DNA of 34,779 nucleotides from Bodo saltans (lineage: Eukaryota > Euglenozoa > Kinetoplastea > Eubodonida > Bodonidae): the NCBI GenBank assembly GCA_001460835.1, contig CYKH01000141.1, positions 2,518 to 37,296 on the forward strand, in the 5' to 3' direction. Shown here one piece after another: positions 1 to 9,500 of this stretch; positions within the stretch are counted from its first letter, which is position 1; every line of letters begins with the position of its first letter. The notes under the pieces are model-generated. The model was not told the origin of the DNA. It did not search any database and saw nothing but the letters and a program-made list of their open reading frames with translations. The position numbers were made by a program, and so were the translations under genes.

Positions 1-653
1 GCTTCTACCAAGCATGAACTACATAACAGCACAGGAGGGGTACCGAAAAAGGAGGAAGAGAAATTTTGGGACCAATTTTGCGACGAATTTTTTTCTCCCT
101 CTAATTTTGGCTTCTACTCCTGCATTCCAGCTTTTCATTCCGTGTCTTGAATTTTTTTTTTGACCCGGGGTCGACGCCAAAACACCGGCGGCAAGAATCG
201 TGACTAGGAGTTTATGCCTTGTAAACGCAATTCCAAGAGAGCGCGTGTTTTTGTTTTTCTTTCTTTGTGAATTTGTGTGTCTGCGTGCGATGGAGCATCA
301 AAAAGTCAGAGTGCTCTGTCTGTTTAAAAAAAGAAAAAGAAAAAGAATGAGTGGGCTTCTTGCAAAGGGCTATCGCATTTGTTTTTCTTCCTTTGCTGTG
401 TTTTTATATTCTGTTCTTGGTGATCTGATAGGCTGGCAGTGAGGAGGCAAGTTGAACAGATTTGATCTGTGATTTTTGCGCCCACGCATCTTCTTTCATT
501 CCGTTGTATCCTCCCGTGCACCGCATTCATTTTTTCCGACGCATTCATCAAAAAGGATAAATTGGCCGAAGGAGAACACAAAAAACAACAATTGGTGCTA
601 ACACACACGCGATAGATATCATGAGACTTCTTTGTTTTTTGCGAAACGCGTTT
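1..653. other. Intergenic or UTR sequence, no gene seen
   Basis: This stretch has T-rich and A-rich runs (for example a run of ten T near 150-160) and short open frames without recognisable domains, which read like low-complexity translation of pyrimidine and purine tracts. It probably holds the 3' UTR of a gene lying upstream of the window and the spacer to the next gene. No RNA gene or repeat family was recognised. Confidence 0.6.
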
Positions 654-708
654 GATTTTTTTCTTTCCTGCTTCACACTAACTCACTTTTCGCGTCTCAA
701 TCAACAAG
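654..708 (+). promoter_or_regulatory. Candidate trans-splice acceptor for the LRR remnant
   Basis: A pyrimidine-rich tract (T7, then CTTTCC and TTTTCGCGTCTC) is followed by the first clear AG at 707-708, 16 nt before an ATG at 724. This is the arrangement expected of a kinetoplastid spliced-leader acceptor. It suggests the downstream LRR remnant was once an expressed gene. The site is inferred from base composition only. Confidence 0.4.
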
Positions 709-723
709 CGCAACACAATTTAT

Positions 724-1607
724 ATGATTACACATGGACGTAGGCCCTCACACCGTTCGAGGTGCGAACAGTGAGAAGAAGTGACGAAAACATCCACAAA
801 CCCTTTGCTACACTCGTTGCCACCATTCGACCTTTGCTGCTCATCTCTCACAAAGCTCAACATCAGTCACTTTCCCTCTGTCACCGACGATGGGGTTCGT
901 CTTCACCTCACAGCAATACTTTTGCGCAGCCGCTCCCTGCAGAGGCTTACCATTCAAAACTGTTGGAGGGTGACAAGCATTGGTCTTGCCGCTCTGGTCC
1001 CACTGCCGATGCTGCTAACCGATGGTGTGGCTCACTCGCATCAGTCACACTCACTTCAACGTTGCCACCATTCGACCCTTGTGGCGTTGGATATCACTGA
1101 CTGTTTGAACACAGAGGACGCCACCGTTATGGCACTGATTCATTATTTCAATGACCTCCAATGTCTGAATCTCTCGAGGTGCTCCCTAATCACTGACGCA
1201 AGTCTGCGTCAAGTCGCATCGGTGCCACGTTAATCACTCTGGACTTAACTGGCTGCTACTGCATCACCGACAGTGGGATGTAATACATTCGGCAGCTTTC
1301 ATCTTTGCGAGAGCTTACTCTTAGCTACTGTGAAGGATTATCAGACGATGGACTACAAGCGTTAGTGGGCCGCCGGAGCGATGACTGCAACAACAACAAC
1401 AATGGTGTGGAGCCACTTCCGTTATTACACGTTGTTGGGGTGGAAGCGACGCTCGTTGTGGTAAACATTTCCTATTGCGTGACGACAACGAATCGTGGTG
1501 TGTACGTACTCGTTGCCGCTTGTGCAAATCTGAGACAGCTGATCTGTGTTGGATGCCCAAAGATCAAAGTAAAGAGAGGAAATAATGCATCGCCGCGGCA
1601 TGTGTAA
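724..1607 (+). pseudogene. Degenerate cysteine-type (AMN1-like) leucine-rich repeat gene
   Basis: Two adjoining reading frames encode LRRs of the cysteine-containing type, with motifs such as LNLSRCSLITDASL, LDLTGCYCITDSGM and LTLSYCEGLSDDGL. The first frame, starting at an ATG at 724, meets a TGA at 772 and ends at TAA 1231. The homologous reading then passes into the frame of 1230, meets an in-frame TAA at 1281 and continues to 1607. The middle (about 1000-1090) is also poorly conserved as LRR, and a CCACCATTCGACC motif recurs near 815 and 1065 in different contexts. In this family such repeats usually form a curved protein-binding solenoid. With two stops and at least one frame change this is best read as a pseudogene. 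The same repeat class ends the ADP-ribosyltransferase fusion at 27.3-29.8 kb, so it may be a relic of a related family. Confidence 0.7.
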
Positions 1608-1823
1608 TTTATTGATCACCTACAGCTCCCGGCAGTCGTAGATTTATGACAACGGCGTTTCTATTCCCGTTCTTCGTTTTGACTCTTCTTTGTTGTTCGT
1701 TCGTGTTTTTCGCGTGGCATGGAGCGCCATCTGACAGGGTCGCCGCCATGTGCCAATGGATTACGAAATCAAAGCTTCCAGATCGCTTCTCTTTTGTGAA
1801 AACGTACTTTGTAGAAAGAAAGG

Positions 1824-1833
<10 letters not shown>

Positions 1834-1855
<22 letters not shown>
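1834..1855. repeat. (CA)n microsatellite
   Basis: About eleven CA units lie directly upstream of the ATG at 1869, in what would be the 5' UTR of the next gene. A pyrimidine-rich segment at about 1655-1710 is the likelier place for trans-splicing. Length variation would be expected between strains. Confidence 0.85.
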
Positions 1856-1868
1856 TTGAGGGTTGCGC

Positions 1869-4064
1869 ATGTGGACGGATCTCATCAAGCAGCGCCTAGC
1901 TGTGCACTTAACCGTCAAACAGTCTAGTGCTTGCGTCGATCGACTCATTCAACGCCATTCCTTGAAGAACAAGGACTCGCCACTGTTCAACATCTTTCCG
2001 TTCGACGACAACAAGAGCAGCGGCAGTATCAACAGTGGAGAAGACCCAACATTCCTGCGCCACCGTATCGAGCAATTATCGTGGCAAGGCAGCACATTGC
2101 TGTGTGTTCTTTACTCCATCGAGGGCCTCCTGGATGAACGTGTGGGGGACAGCGCCATTTTCGTGCTCGATCGCACCACGCGCTCTGAGTTTCAGGGCCA
2201 TGTGGCACTTGCTCGTCCCATGACGATGATTCTGATCACCACAGCCATTGTCGTGCCAACATCTTCATCCTCATCCACTGAACACCATTCCACCGACATC
2301 TCTTCGCTTATTGACATGACCCGTTTTGATGTCTCCCCTTCGATGGCCACGATGGCGTCGTTTAAGGCGGGCATGAGTCTCCTGACTCGGATGTCGCATT
2401 CCCTCGAACGTGCCAAGGCAATCTTAGATGCACTGGATCGGGGCTCCAGCAGTCACGCAGCAGACGCAGAGGGCGGCTTGATGGACGCGTGTGCATGGAT
2501 TGTTGATACCGTTGCCTTAGTGCTTCAACAATTTGATGAACTCCTTGCGGCGAGTGAAGACCCACTGCATGTGGTAGAAGCCTTCATGAAGAGGTACACT
2601 GTGCTGAAGTTGCTACAAGGCACTGTGGTAGATCCCAGTGGTGTGTTTCTTCGGCTGGAGGCGTACGTGCGTGGGGCGGGCGACAGCTCCCCAGCGTTTT
2701 TATCCTTTCGACAACGGATGACAGAGTTAACCGTTTTGGCTGCCGAGTTCCGAGTAGAGGCGTTATGGGCGTCCGTCTTAGCGAAGACATCACTGCGGTT
2801 GAAGCTATCAGCCTCGCCGAAGATTTCTCAAACTCTTGACGGGCTCACACAAATCGTCACGCCGCTGATTCAAACACTAATTCTTGTATTCGCCGCGTCT
2901 ACCGTCTCATCAGGGAGAGACAGTTCTGCATGGGACACCGCCGTGAATCTCACAACCGCTAATGGTGAACGACGAGGTAGTTCCAACGCGCCGCTTGCTC
3001 ATACCCTTCGCCAACTGTTTGTTCCACTGTTGGCTCGAAGTTTGCTGGTGAAGTGCTCCGAGTACGTGGCGCTCAATACGATGTTCTCCGTAGACAGCGT
3101 TCCTGACAGCGATGAGCAGCAGGGGTACATCATGCCCTTGTGCACTCGCCCTGCCATCGCCGCGAAACTTCCCGCCACTGCTGCGTTTGTGTCAAGCGTC
3201 GCGTTGCAACTTCAACAGCACGGTGTTGCGTATGAAAGCCTCTTCCCAGCGCCAACTTACCTCCCATTCCGTCAACAACAGCCGATGATGCAGGTTGCGC
3301 CTTCGTTGGAGCTGCCTATATCCCTTGGTGCGGAGGCAACCGTATTCGACGAAGACGGTGTCCCTATCCGCCCTGGTGACGTTGCGCACCGCGCACTGTT
3401 TGAGGCAGCGAAACGCGACGTGGTGGGCGCGTCTCTTATTTACGCCGCGGATCGATGCTCGGACCTTGTTGGCTTTATTCGTGACATCGATAACGTTGGC
3501 AATGGGATGATGACCAAGGAGGTGAGATGTCTATGCGACACCCTTCACCTCGCTGCCACCACATTTCCGTTAATGGACGGAGCTCACGTGAAGAATTGGC
3601 AAAGACTTGCGGATGTCTTCCGCAAGACAATGATCCTCAAGTATGTGATCGTTGAGCCTATGAATTATGAGTCCATCTCAATCCCTCCTCGTGTTGCAGC
3701 GGCGGCACAGCCGTCGTCGACATCAGCACGATCATCGGCAGATGTGACCGTGGTAGGAGGTAGCGATGCAGTATCGTCAGAGGAATTGAATATTCTGCGT
3801 AGTCGGGTCACGATCCTCAGCGCCGAGTTAAAGGAGTCTCGGGAGTTACTCTCTCGAGCCACCACGCAGTTGGAGCAGACTCAAACCGGCCTCCAGCAAG
3901 CTCAAGATACCAATGTGGTCCTCATGCAGGAACTACGCCGCCTGATGTCAGTGATCAGTCAACTGACGAGCCAAGCCGATGGAACCTCCGGTGGTGCTAC
4001 ACAATACGGCTCGTATGATAAGATGATTGAGTCGTTGGCTGTCTCCGAACTGAGCAGTGAGTGA
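1869..4064 (+). CDS. Hypothetical protein with C-terminal coiled coil (731 aa)
   Basis: This intact frame encodes 731 residues. The ATG at 1869 (MWTDLIKQRL) is the first possible start, because a TGA at 1857 closes the frame upstream. I do not recognise the family. The first 600 residues are mostly predicted helical, with hydrophobic stretches such as VTPLIQTLILVFAAS that look like buried helices rather than a clear membrane anchor, and no signal peptide is evident. A Ser/Thr/Ala-rich linker at about 610-635 leads to a strong heptad-like coiled coil at about 637-703, rich in Leu, Glu and Gln. The tail is short and Ser-rich. The layout (helical body, linker, terminal coiled coil) suits a scaffold or cytoskeleton-linked protein, but no function can be assigned from sequence alone. 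Confidence 0.8.
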   Translation: MWTDLIKQRLAVHLTVKQSSACVDRLIQRHSLKNKDSPLFNIFPFDDNKSSGSINSGEDPTFLRHRIEQLSWQGSTLLCVLYSIEGLLDERVGDSAIFVLDRTTRSEFQGHVALARPMTMILITTAIVVPTSSSSSTEHHSTDISSLIDMTRFDVSPSMATMASFKAGMSLLTRMSHSLERAKAILDALDRGSSSHAADAEGGLMDACAWIVDTVALVLQQFDELLAASEDPLHVVEAFMKRYTVLKLLQGTVVDPSGVFLRLEAYVRGAGDSSPAFLSFRQRMTELTVLAAEFRVEALWASVLAKTSLRLKLSASPKISQTLDGLTQIVTPLIQTLILVFAASTVSSGRDSSAWDTAVNLTTANGERRGSSNAPLAHTLRQLFVPLLARSLLVKCSEYVALNTMFSVDSVPDSDEQQGYIMPLCTRPAIAAKLPATAAFVSSVALQLQQHGVAYESLFPAPTYLPFRQQQPMMQVAPSLELPISLGAEATVFDEDGVPIRPGDVAHRALFEAAKRDVVGASLIYAADRCSDLVGFIRDIDNVGNGMMTKEVRCLCDTLHLAATTFPLMDGAHVKNWQRLADVFRKTMILKYVIVEPMNYESISIPPRVAAAAQPSSTSARSSADVTVVGGSDAVSSEELNILRSRVTILSAELKESRELLSRATTQLEQTQTGLQQAQDTNVVLMQELRRLMSVISQLTSQADGTSGGATQYGSYDKMIESLAVSELSSE

Positions 4065-4413
4065 GTGAAAGGGAAAGCCCGGGGGACGTGCAACAGACCA
4101 CCTCAATACAAAAAAAAAGGACGTAGATTAAGAGAAGGCAAGAGTGGTGTGGGGAGCGAGAAGGAGGCAAAAAATTCTTCCAACCACACGATTGCTTCTT
4201 TGTACAATTCACACACACAACGAAATATGATGACACATTGAGAGAGGACACACACCGCGAAGAAAGCTTTGAGATCAAGTGATTTTCTTGTTCTCGTTAT
4301 TTCCCCCCTTCCAACTTCGCAAAAATAGATAAGAAGTTAGTGCGACCAACAATTGGTGCACACTTGTGCGAAAGAACCAACGAGAGGCCTCCTCGAACCG
4401 AAATCACACATAA

Positions 4414-4432
4414 TATTCACATTTCTCTCTAG
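4414..4432 (+). promoter_or_regulatory. Candidate trans-splice acceptor upstream of the DnaJ gene
   Basis: The segment ATTCACATTTCTCTCTAG ends with AG at 4431-4432, 23 nt before the DnaJ ATG. A second, stronger pyrimidine tract at 4284-4313 (TTTTCTTGTTCTCG, then T and C runs) is followed by AG at 4328-4329. Either could receive the spliced leader. The 391 nt between the genes otherwise holds no gene. Confidence 0.45.
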
Positions 4433-4455
4433 ATTGTTGCGGAAAGGTTTTTGAA

Positions 4456-5835
4456 ATGCGTTCAGTACGTCACTGCGGTATGATGCTCGGCGCATGTGCC
4501 AGCGGTGCCTGTGTCAACGCTTCACCGTCCGTTGGGAGTTCATCGTCCTCCTCAAACTCTTATGCTTCTGCGCAGGCGATGGCTGCACGCTTTCAATCTT
4601 CGGGAGGCAAGAAGGATTTGTACCAAGTGTTAGGCATTCAACGCAACGCGCCTCCGGAGGAGATCAAAGCGGCATACAAACGCAAAGCCAAGACACTCCA
4701 CCCCGATGTCAATCCAAGCCCCAAAGCAGCGGAAGACTTCGCAGAGGCAAAGCAAGCCTTTGACACACTATCCGATCCCCAAAAGCGAAGCATGTACGAT
4801 ATGACTGGCAACAGCAACGCAGCCGGTGGCTTTGGGGGTGGCCCTGGCGGCGGTATGGGCTTCAACCCATTTGCTGGAATGAATAACGGCGGCGGTGGTG
4901 ACGGTGCAAATCCCTTTGGTGGTGCAGGAGGCAATCCATTCGGAATGGGCGGCCCAGGCGGCAACATCAATTACAAAGAGTTCGAGGAGATGTTCTCGAA
5001 AATGTCAGGTGGCGGAGGCGGCAAAGACAAGACAAAGAAACCGCAAGGCCCCGAGCCTGGTGCCGATATTCATTTCAAGCTGAAGTTGAGCTTCACGGAG
5101 GCAGTCAACGGATGCAAGAAGGAGATCTCCTACAACACGTTTAGACGGTGCGGCACCTGCAGCGGCAGCGGCAATGAAGACAGTGGATCAAGAGCAAAAT
5201 GTGTTCACTGTGGTGGCCGAGGTAAGAAAGTCATGAGCACCGGCTTTTTTCATATGCAGCAAGATTGCACCCACTGCGGTGGCACCGGAGAAACTGGCCG
5301 CAGCACCTGCACCACGTGCAGTGGTAAGGGTATCGTCAAGGACCGCAGCGTACAAACTCTGCCGGTGCCCAAGGGTGTCAACAGCAAAGAGCGCCTGAAG
5401 ATCACCGGAAAAGGCGAGGCAGGCGTTCGGAACGGCCCCCCTGGCAACTTGTACGTGGAGGTGACCGTGGAGGACCATTCTGTGTTCCACCGAGATGGGT
5501 GCGACATTCACGTGATCTCCCCTATTCCCCTGTCCACCGCTGTCCTTGGTGGGACGGTTCAAGTGGCCACCCTCACCGGAGAAGTTGAGGCCCGAGTCCC
5601 CACGGGAACACAACAAGGCGATAAGCTTGTGCTCAGAGGCCGCGGTGTCCAGCGACCATCGCAGAACATGACCGGCGATATGTACATCCACTTTGCGATC
5701 CTTCTCCCGAAGGAGCTCACCGAGGCGCAGAAACAAGCCGTGATGGAATTCGCCAAGGATGAAAAGCCGCTGAGCCTCACCGATCCACAACTTCAAGAAC
5801 TGAAGGCGCGATATAGCAGCTGGTTTACGGCCTAA
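4456..5835 (+). CDS. Mitochondrial type I (class A) DnaJ/Hsp40 chaperone
   Basis: The protein (459 aa) is a complete class A J-protein that would stimulate the ATPase of mitochondrial Hsp70 and help fold imported proteins. The J domain spans about residues 53-117 with the catalytic HPD at 82-84. A Gly/Phe-rich region with repeated NPFGG-like units follows at about 120-170. Four zinc-binding CxxCxGxG units are visible at 232-239 (CGTCSGSG), 249-256, 271-278 and 285-292 (CTTCSGKG), followed by the C-terminal substrate-binding domains. The first 50 residues have Arg, many Ser and Ala and almost no acid, like a mitochondrial presequence, so it resembles Mdj1/TID1. Length and domain order are normal for the family and no residue is missing. 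Location is inferred from the N-terminus only. Confidence 0.93.
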   Translation: MRSVRHCGMMLGACASGACVNASPSVGSSSSSSNSYASAQAMAARFQSSGGKKDLYQVLGIQRNAPPEEIKAAYKRKAKTLHPDVNPSPKAAEDFAEAKQAFDTLSDPQKRSMYDMTGNSNAAGGFGGGPGGGMGFNPFAGMNNGGGGDGANPFGGAGGNPFGMGGPGGNINYKEFEEMFSKMSGGGGGKDKTKKPQGPEPGADIHFKLKLSFTEAVNGCKKEISYNTFRRCGTCSGSGNEDSGSRAKCVHCGGRGKKVMSTGFFHMQQDCTHCGGTGETGRSTCTTCSGKGIVKDRSVQTLPVPKGVNSKERLKITGKGEAGVRNGPPGNLYVEVTVEDHSVFHRDGCDIHVISPIPLSTAVLGGTVQVATLTGEVEARVPTGTQQGDKLVLRGRGVQRPSQNMTGDMYIHFAILLPKELTEAQKQAVMEFAKDEKPLSLTDPQLQELKARYSSWFTA

Positions 5836-6087
5836 AAGCTGCGATGAGTTCACTGACACATTTGTTTTCCCCCTCGGGAGGAACAAAGTAGAAGCCATTC
5901 CAATTTTGAGCGAACATATATTCCAGAATTTGTTTCGATCTCATGTCTCACACACACAAACATTTAACCACTTCACAGATTCAGTGCAACAAAGTGCACA
6001 CACGGGGGAGGGAGGTTGTTAACGAAAAGTAAACAAACAAGAAAGCAAACAAAAAGAAGAATGTGGCGTAAAGCATGTTGTGTTGAC

Positions 6088-6100
6088 GGGGGGGGGGGGG
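6088..6100. repeat. G13 homopolymer
   Basis: Thirteen consecutive G on the + strand lie between TTGAC and AAAAC. The tract is long for a coding-dense genome, could form intermolecular quadruplex structure, and is a likely place for length error in sequencing. Confidence 0.9.
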
Positions 6101-6204
6101 AAAACATGAGGAAATAGTTACAACGACAGGATTATGTCTGCGTTCAACTTTTTCCCTGTTATTTTCTGGCATCCATTCCACGCGTGCATATCGTCAGTCC
6201 GCTA

Positions 6205-6220
6205 AGAGAGAGAGAGAGAG
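6205..6220. repeat. (AG)8 microsatellite
   Basis: Eight AG units lie in the spacer upstream of the membrane-protein gene. A similar purine dinucleotide run recurs at 10979-10990, again in a spacer. Confidence 0.85.
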
Positions 6221-6566
6221 TAGGTGAGTAGGAATTTGACCAGAGCATTCAGTCAGCATCACACAACAACAAAAACAACATCATCATTATCTTTGACAAA
6301 GCAAATGCTTGAAACTGCTGCGACATAAAGCTGTTCTCGTATATATTTTTTTCAAAAAAAACTTTTGAGGGATTTCTTTGCGTTGCTCCCATAGTGCGAA
6401 AAAAGACGAAAACGCGCGGCACGTCTTATTTGTGCTCATTTATTGGCCCCACAGCAACAAACGCTGGTGTGGGCTGCCATTATTATTTAGAAATTCTTTG
6501 CACAGCAAATAGAAAAAGTGCAAAAAAGACGACCTCTTACACCAGCGCAACACCTCGAGCACATCG

Positions 6567-9500
6567 ATGACGCTTCTCTTCGTTCTCATCTTTCTTCTAG
6601 CAGCTACTTCTGTATGCAATGCACAGCTAGCAGCGACTCCTATTTCTTCCAATGTCACCGTCGACAGCAGCAGTGATATATCGCCTTTGTTTCTCGACAC
6701 GAACCCGTTTTCAAACTCAAGATCTGCGTCACTCATCGCAACATTTCTATCCGGCCTGAGTGGGGCACCGTACACAGCATGTCATGTCTGGAGAAGCGTT
6801 ACACTCCTCACTATTTGTCGGCAGCCGGAGCAAGGAGAGCTGTCGGTCTCCCAGATGCCAATCTCCCTTACCATTACTGATGACCCAACGACAAAGTACT
6901 ATGCAGGGTCAGCGCTTCTCGCACCGGTGTTCTTCTTAGGCACTGCTGCAGTCACGGCAGTTGCATCGCTGATGTTCACAAAAACTCGTGGTGCCTCGTG
7001 GAGGCGCATGTTAATCCACGGCCGATACCCGCAGCATTTATTATTTGTGTTCTTTTTCCTGTACCAAACAGGAGTCTCCAGCGCAACGACAGTGATTGCG
7101 CTGAACCCGGACCTCACCAGCCGTATTTTATACGCCATCCCGTTGGCAGCGTGGATTGCGGCATGGGTGGTGCCTTGCGTGTACTTATGGAAAGCGATTC
7201 CACAGCGAGCAGTCTTTATTCGACGATTCCGCGACGTGTCCGATGAAGCTGAGATCGAAAAAGAGCTCCATCGTCGACTGATTCAGCTAGAAAAAGAAAA
7301 TGAATCGGCAGAGGCGGAGGCAACACGGTTACGTCTTGAAGCAGCTCAGGAAGAAGAGCGCCTCAAACGCATCGAAGATCATGGTGCCGATGCAGGGAGC
7401 GTGAAGGCGGAATTCGGCGATGCCACGTTTGTATCCGAAAGCGACGCGTTGGCAATGAAAAACAATCCATCTCTAGCACTACCTCCTCCCTCTCCGCAGC
7501 ATTCTGGCATTTTGATGCCGGATGGTATTGTGCGGTACCCTGGAGAGCTTGGCGCCTCGGTAAACTCTGCTGGCGGTGTCGGAAGTTCGTTGAGCAGCCT
7601 TCGATTTGGCCAGAACCTCTTCAAGTCACTCCGTGACCTCATTCCTGAGGGGGAAGAGGAGATGCTCATGCGACACACGGAGAAATACGTTGCGGCATCC
7701 CTCCGAGCCGACGACGCTGAAAAGGAGCGCCTTCGGCGAGCAACGAATCTTGTGTACTCGAAGATGCTGGCATCACAGATTCAAGCGATGGCCTTTGACG
7801 ACTCTGCGGTGCAGCTTACTATGACTGGTCGAGATCGATGGGAGGATCAAAAACCTCTCTCCACAGATCCAGAAGCGATTCGAATGCAAACTGAGGCCGA
7901 AGAAGCTGATGATGAAGAAGTCATTGCGTTGGCAAAGCAAGCAGCGCTTGCTGCGTACGTCCCGGCACCGATCGCAGACTACCTCAAAGCGAAAAACTCT
8001 GTGAAGTCTCGCACCGGATTTCTACTCATGTGGGGAGGCTTCTTTCGGCATTTCAAAGAGTCTACCTATTGGTTTGCCATCGTGGAATTTTCCTTGTCCC
8101 TCATCGCCGGCGTGTTGGAGGGGTGGAAGCCGTCGGATGCGTCAGGAAGTAGCTGCTACGTGCAGTCCAGTATATTCTTAGTCGCCAACGGGACGTACTT
8201 TGCCATGTTAGTGGTCCTGAGGCCATATGTCATCCCCCTAGAGATGGGTCTCGTCATGCTCAGCTCCTTCCTGCAGATCATCGCCTCGTGCTTCACGGTT
8301 GTCGCGGTGGTGTCTGGAAATAGTTGGGGGAACGTTGGCGCAAATGTCATGGCGGTGGCGTGTATTTACCTCTTTGTGCTCAAATCGCTGTTAGACTTCT
8401 TCTTGGTCATTGCGCCATTACTGTATTCACTGGAAGCGCCTTGGCCGACGGCGAAGTTGACGACGTACTACTTCGACACGGCGCGAGAGACTTCAGACGT
8501 GGCGTACTACGAACGACGCTCGCGGATGTTTCAAAACCGCCGCAGCAGCGCAAAAGGAGAGAAATCATCTGGAACTGCAATGCGCCGCCTTGCGATAGGA
8601 GCAGCAAAAGGTGATGGGGATAGCACCGGGTCTGTGTCGAGGTCACCTCGCCGAAGCCGCGCTGGCAGTTTCTCGAGTGTTCAAGGTGGGGGGAGCCCTG
8701 CAGATGGGCAGTCAGTGTCGGGTGTCGCTCCGACGTCGCCGACAAGCCCTAACAGTCGCCGTCCCCTCGCAGCAAGTTCTAGTGCAATGTTTCAAAGCGG
8801 CGGCGCTGCAGCAGCGGATGCTAACAACAATGATTCCGATGGACCTCCCCCACAGCAGCTCTCTACAAGAACTGGAGAACTTCAAGTGCGCAGCGTCGAT
8901 GACTTGGAAAATGAAGCATTGCGCTACCGCGTGATTGGTGGGCGGCGCAACGCGTACGTCGGTAGTCGAGGTGTGCCAGAGGCACTGCATCCGTTCTCAA
9001 TGGTGCCATTGCCTGGTATTCTTCCACTACCACCTCGTGACCCAGAAAACAGTAACATTCGCCTCAGGAATGCACATTTAGCGAGTTTGCGCGTCAACAA
9101 ACAGGATGCCGTGACGGCAAAATTCGCAGAGTTGTTTCAAGGCGACTTTGCCTCTGAGGTGTCCAGCAACGCAAACGGAGGAGGATCGGCGAGCAACAAC
9201 GTCGACAGAGTATCCTCACCAACAACGCGCGGCTTGGCAGGCCCGGGACTCGCAGGGCTGGCGTTCCTGAAAGAGGAGCACGACAAGGAGCGTGCCAAGG
9301 AGCAAAGAATGAGTCAGACCCGTCTGAACGTTGGCCAGCTGAATACTCTTGGCAACAACAAAGACCGTGGGTCGGCTGGATCCCTGAAAGGCAGCAGCAG
9401 TAGCAAGCTGTACACGTCGTCGCAGTCGGATGCCAACTCAGGCAACAACAAACGAGGCTCCAACAACGTCGCGGACGATCGCCGTAGCGGGACTTCGTGG

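Larger units (their letters stand above)
5836..6566. other. Long intergenic spacer with simple repeats
   Basis: The 731 nt between the DnaJ gene and the next gene contain CACA-rich sequence, a G13 run, an AG microsatellite and A/T-rich stretches, but no gene that I can support. Possible trans-splice acceptors are the AG at 6393-6394 (after TTTCTTTGCGTTGCTCCC) and the AG at 6504-6505 (after TTCTTTGCAC), the latter 62 nt before the next ATG. Confidence 0.6.

Noticed and set aside
200-442. 80-residue Phe/Arg-rich open frame
   Set aside because: It translates T-rich and A-rich runs, has no motif and lies in probable UTR.
5188-5898. 236-residue open frame on the - strand
   Set aside because: It is antisense to the DnaJ gene, whose codon pattern and zinc motifs are clear, and its product has no domain.
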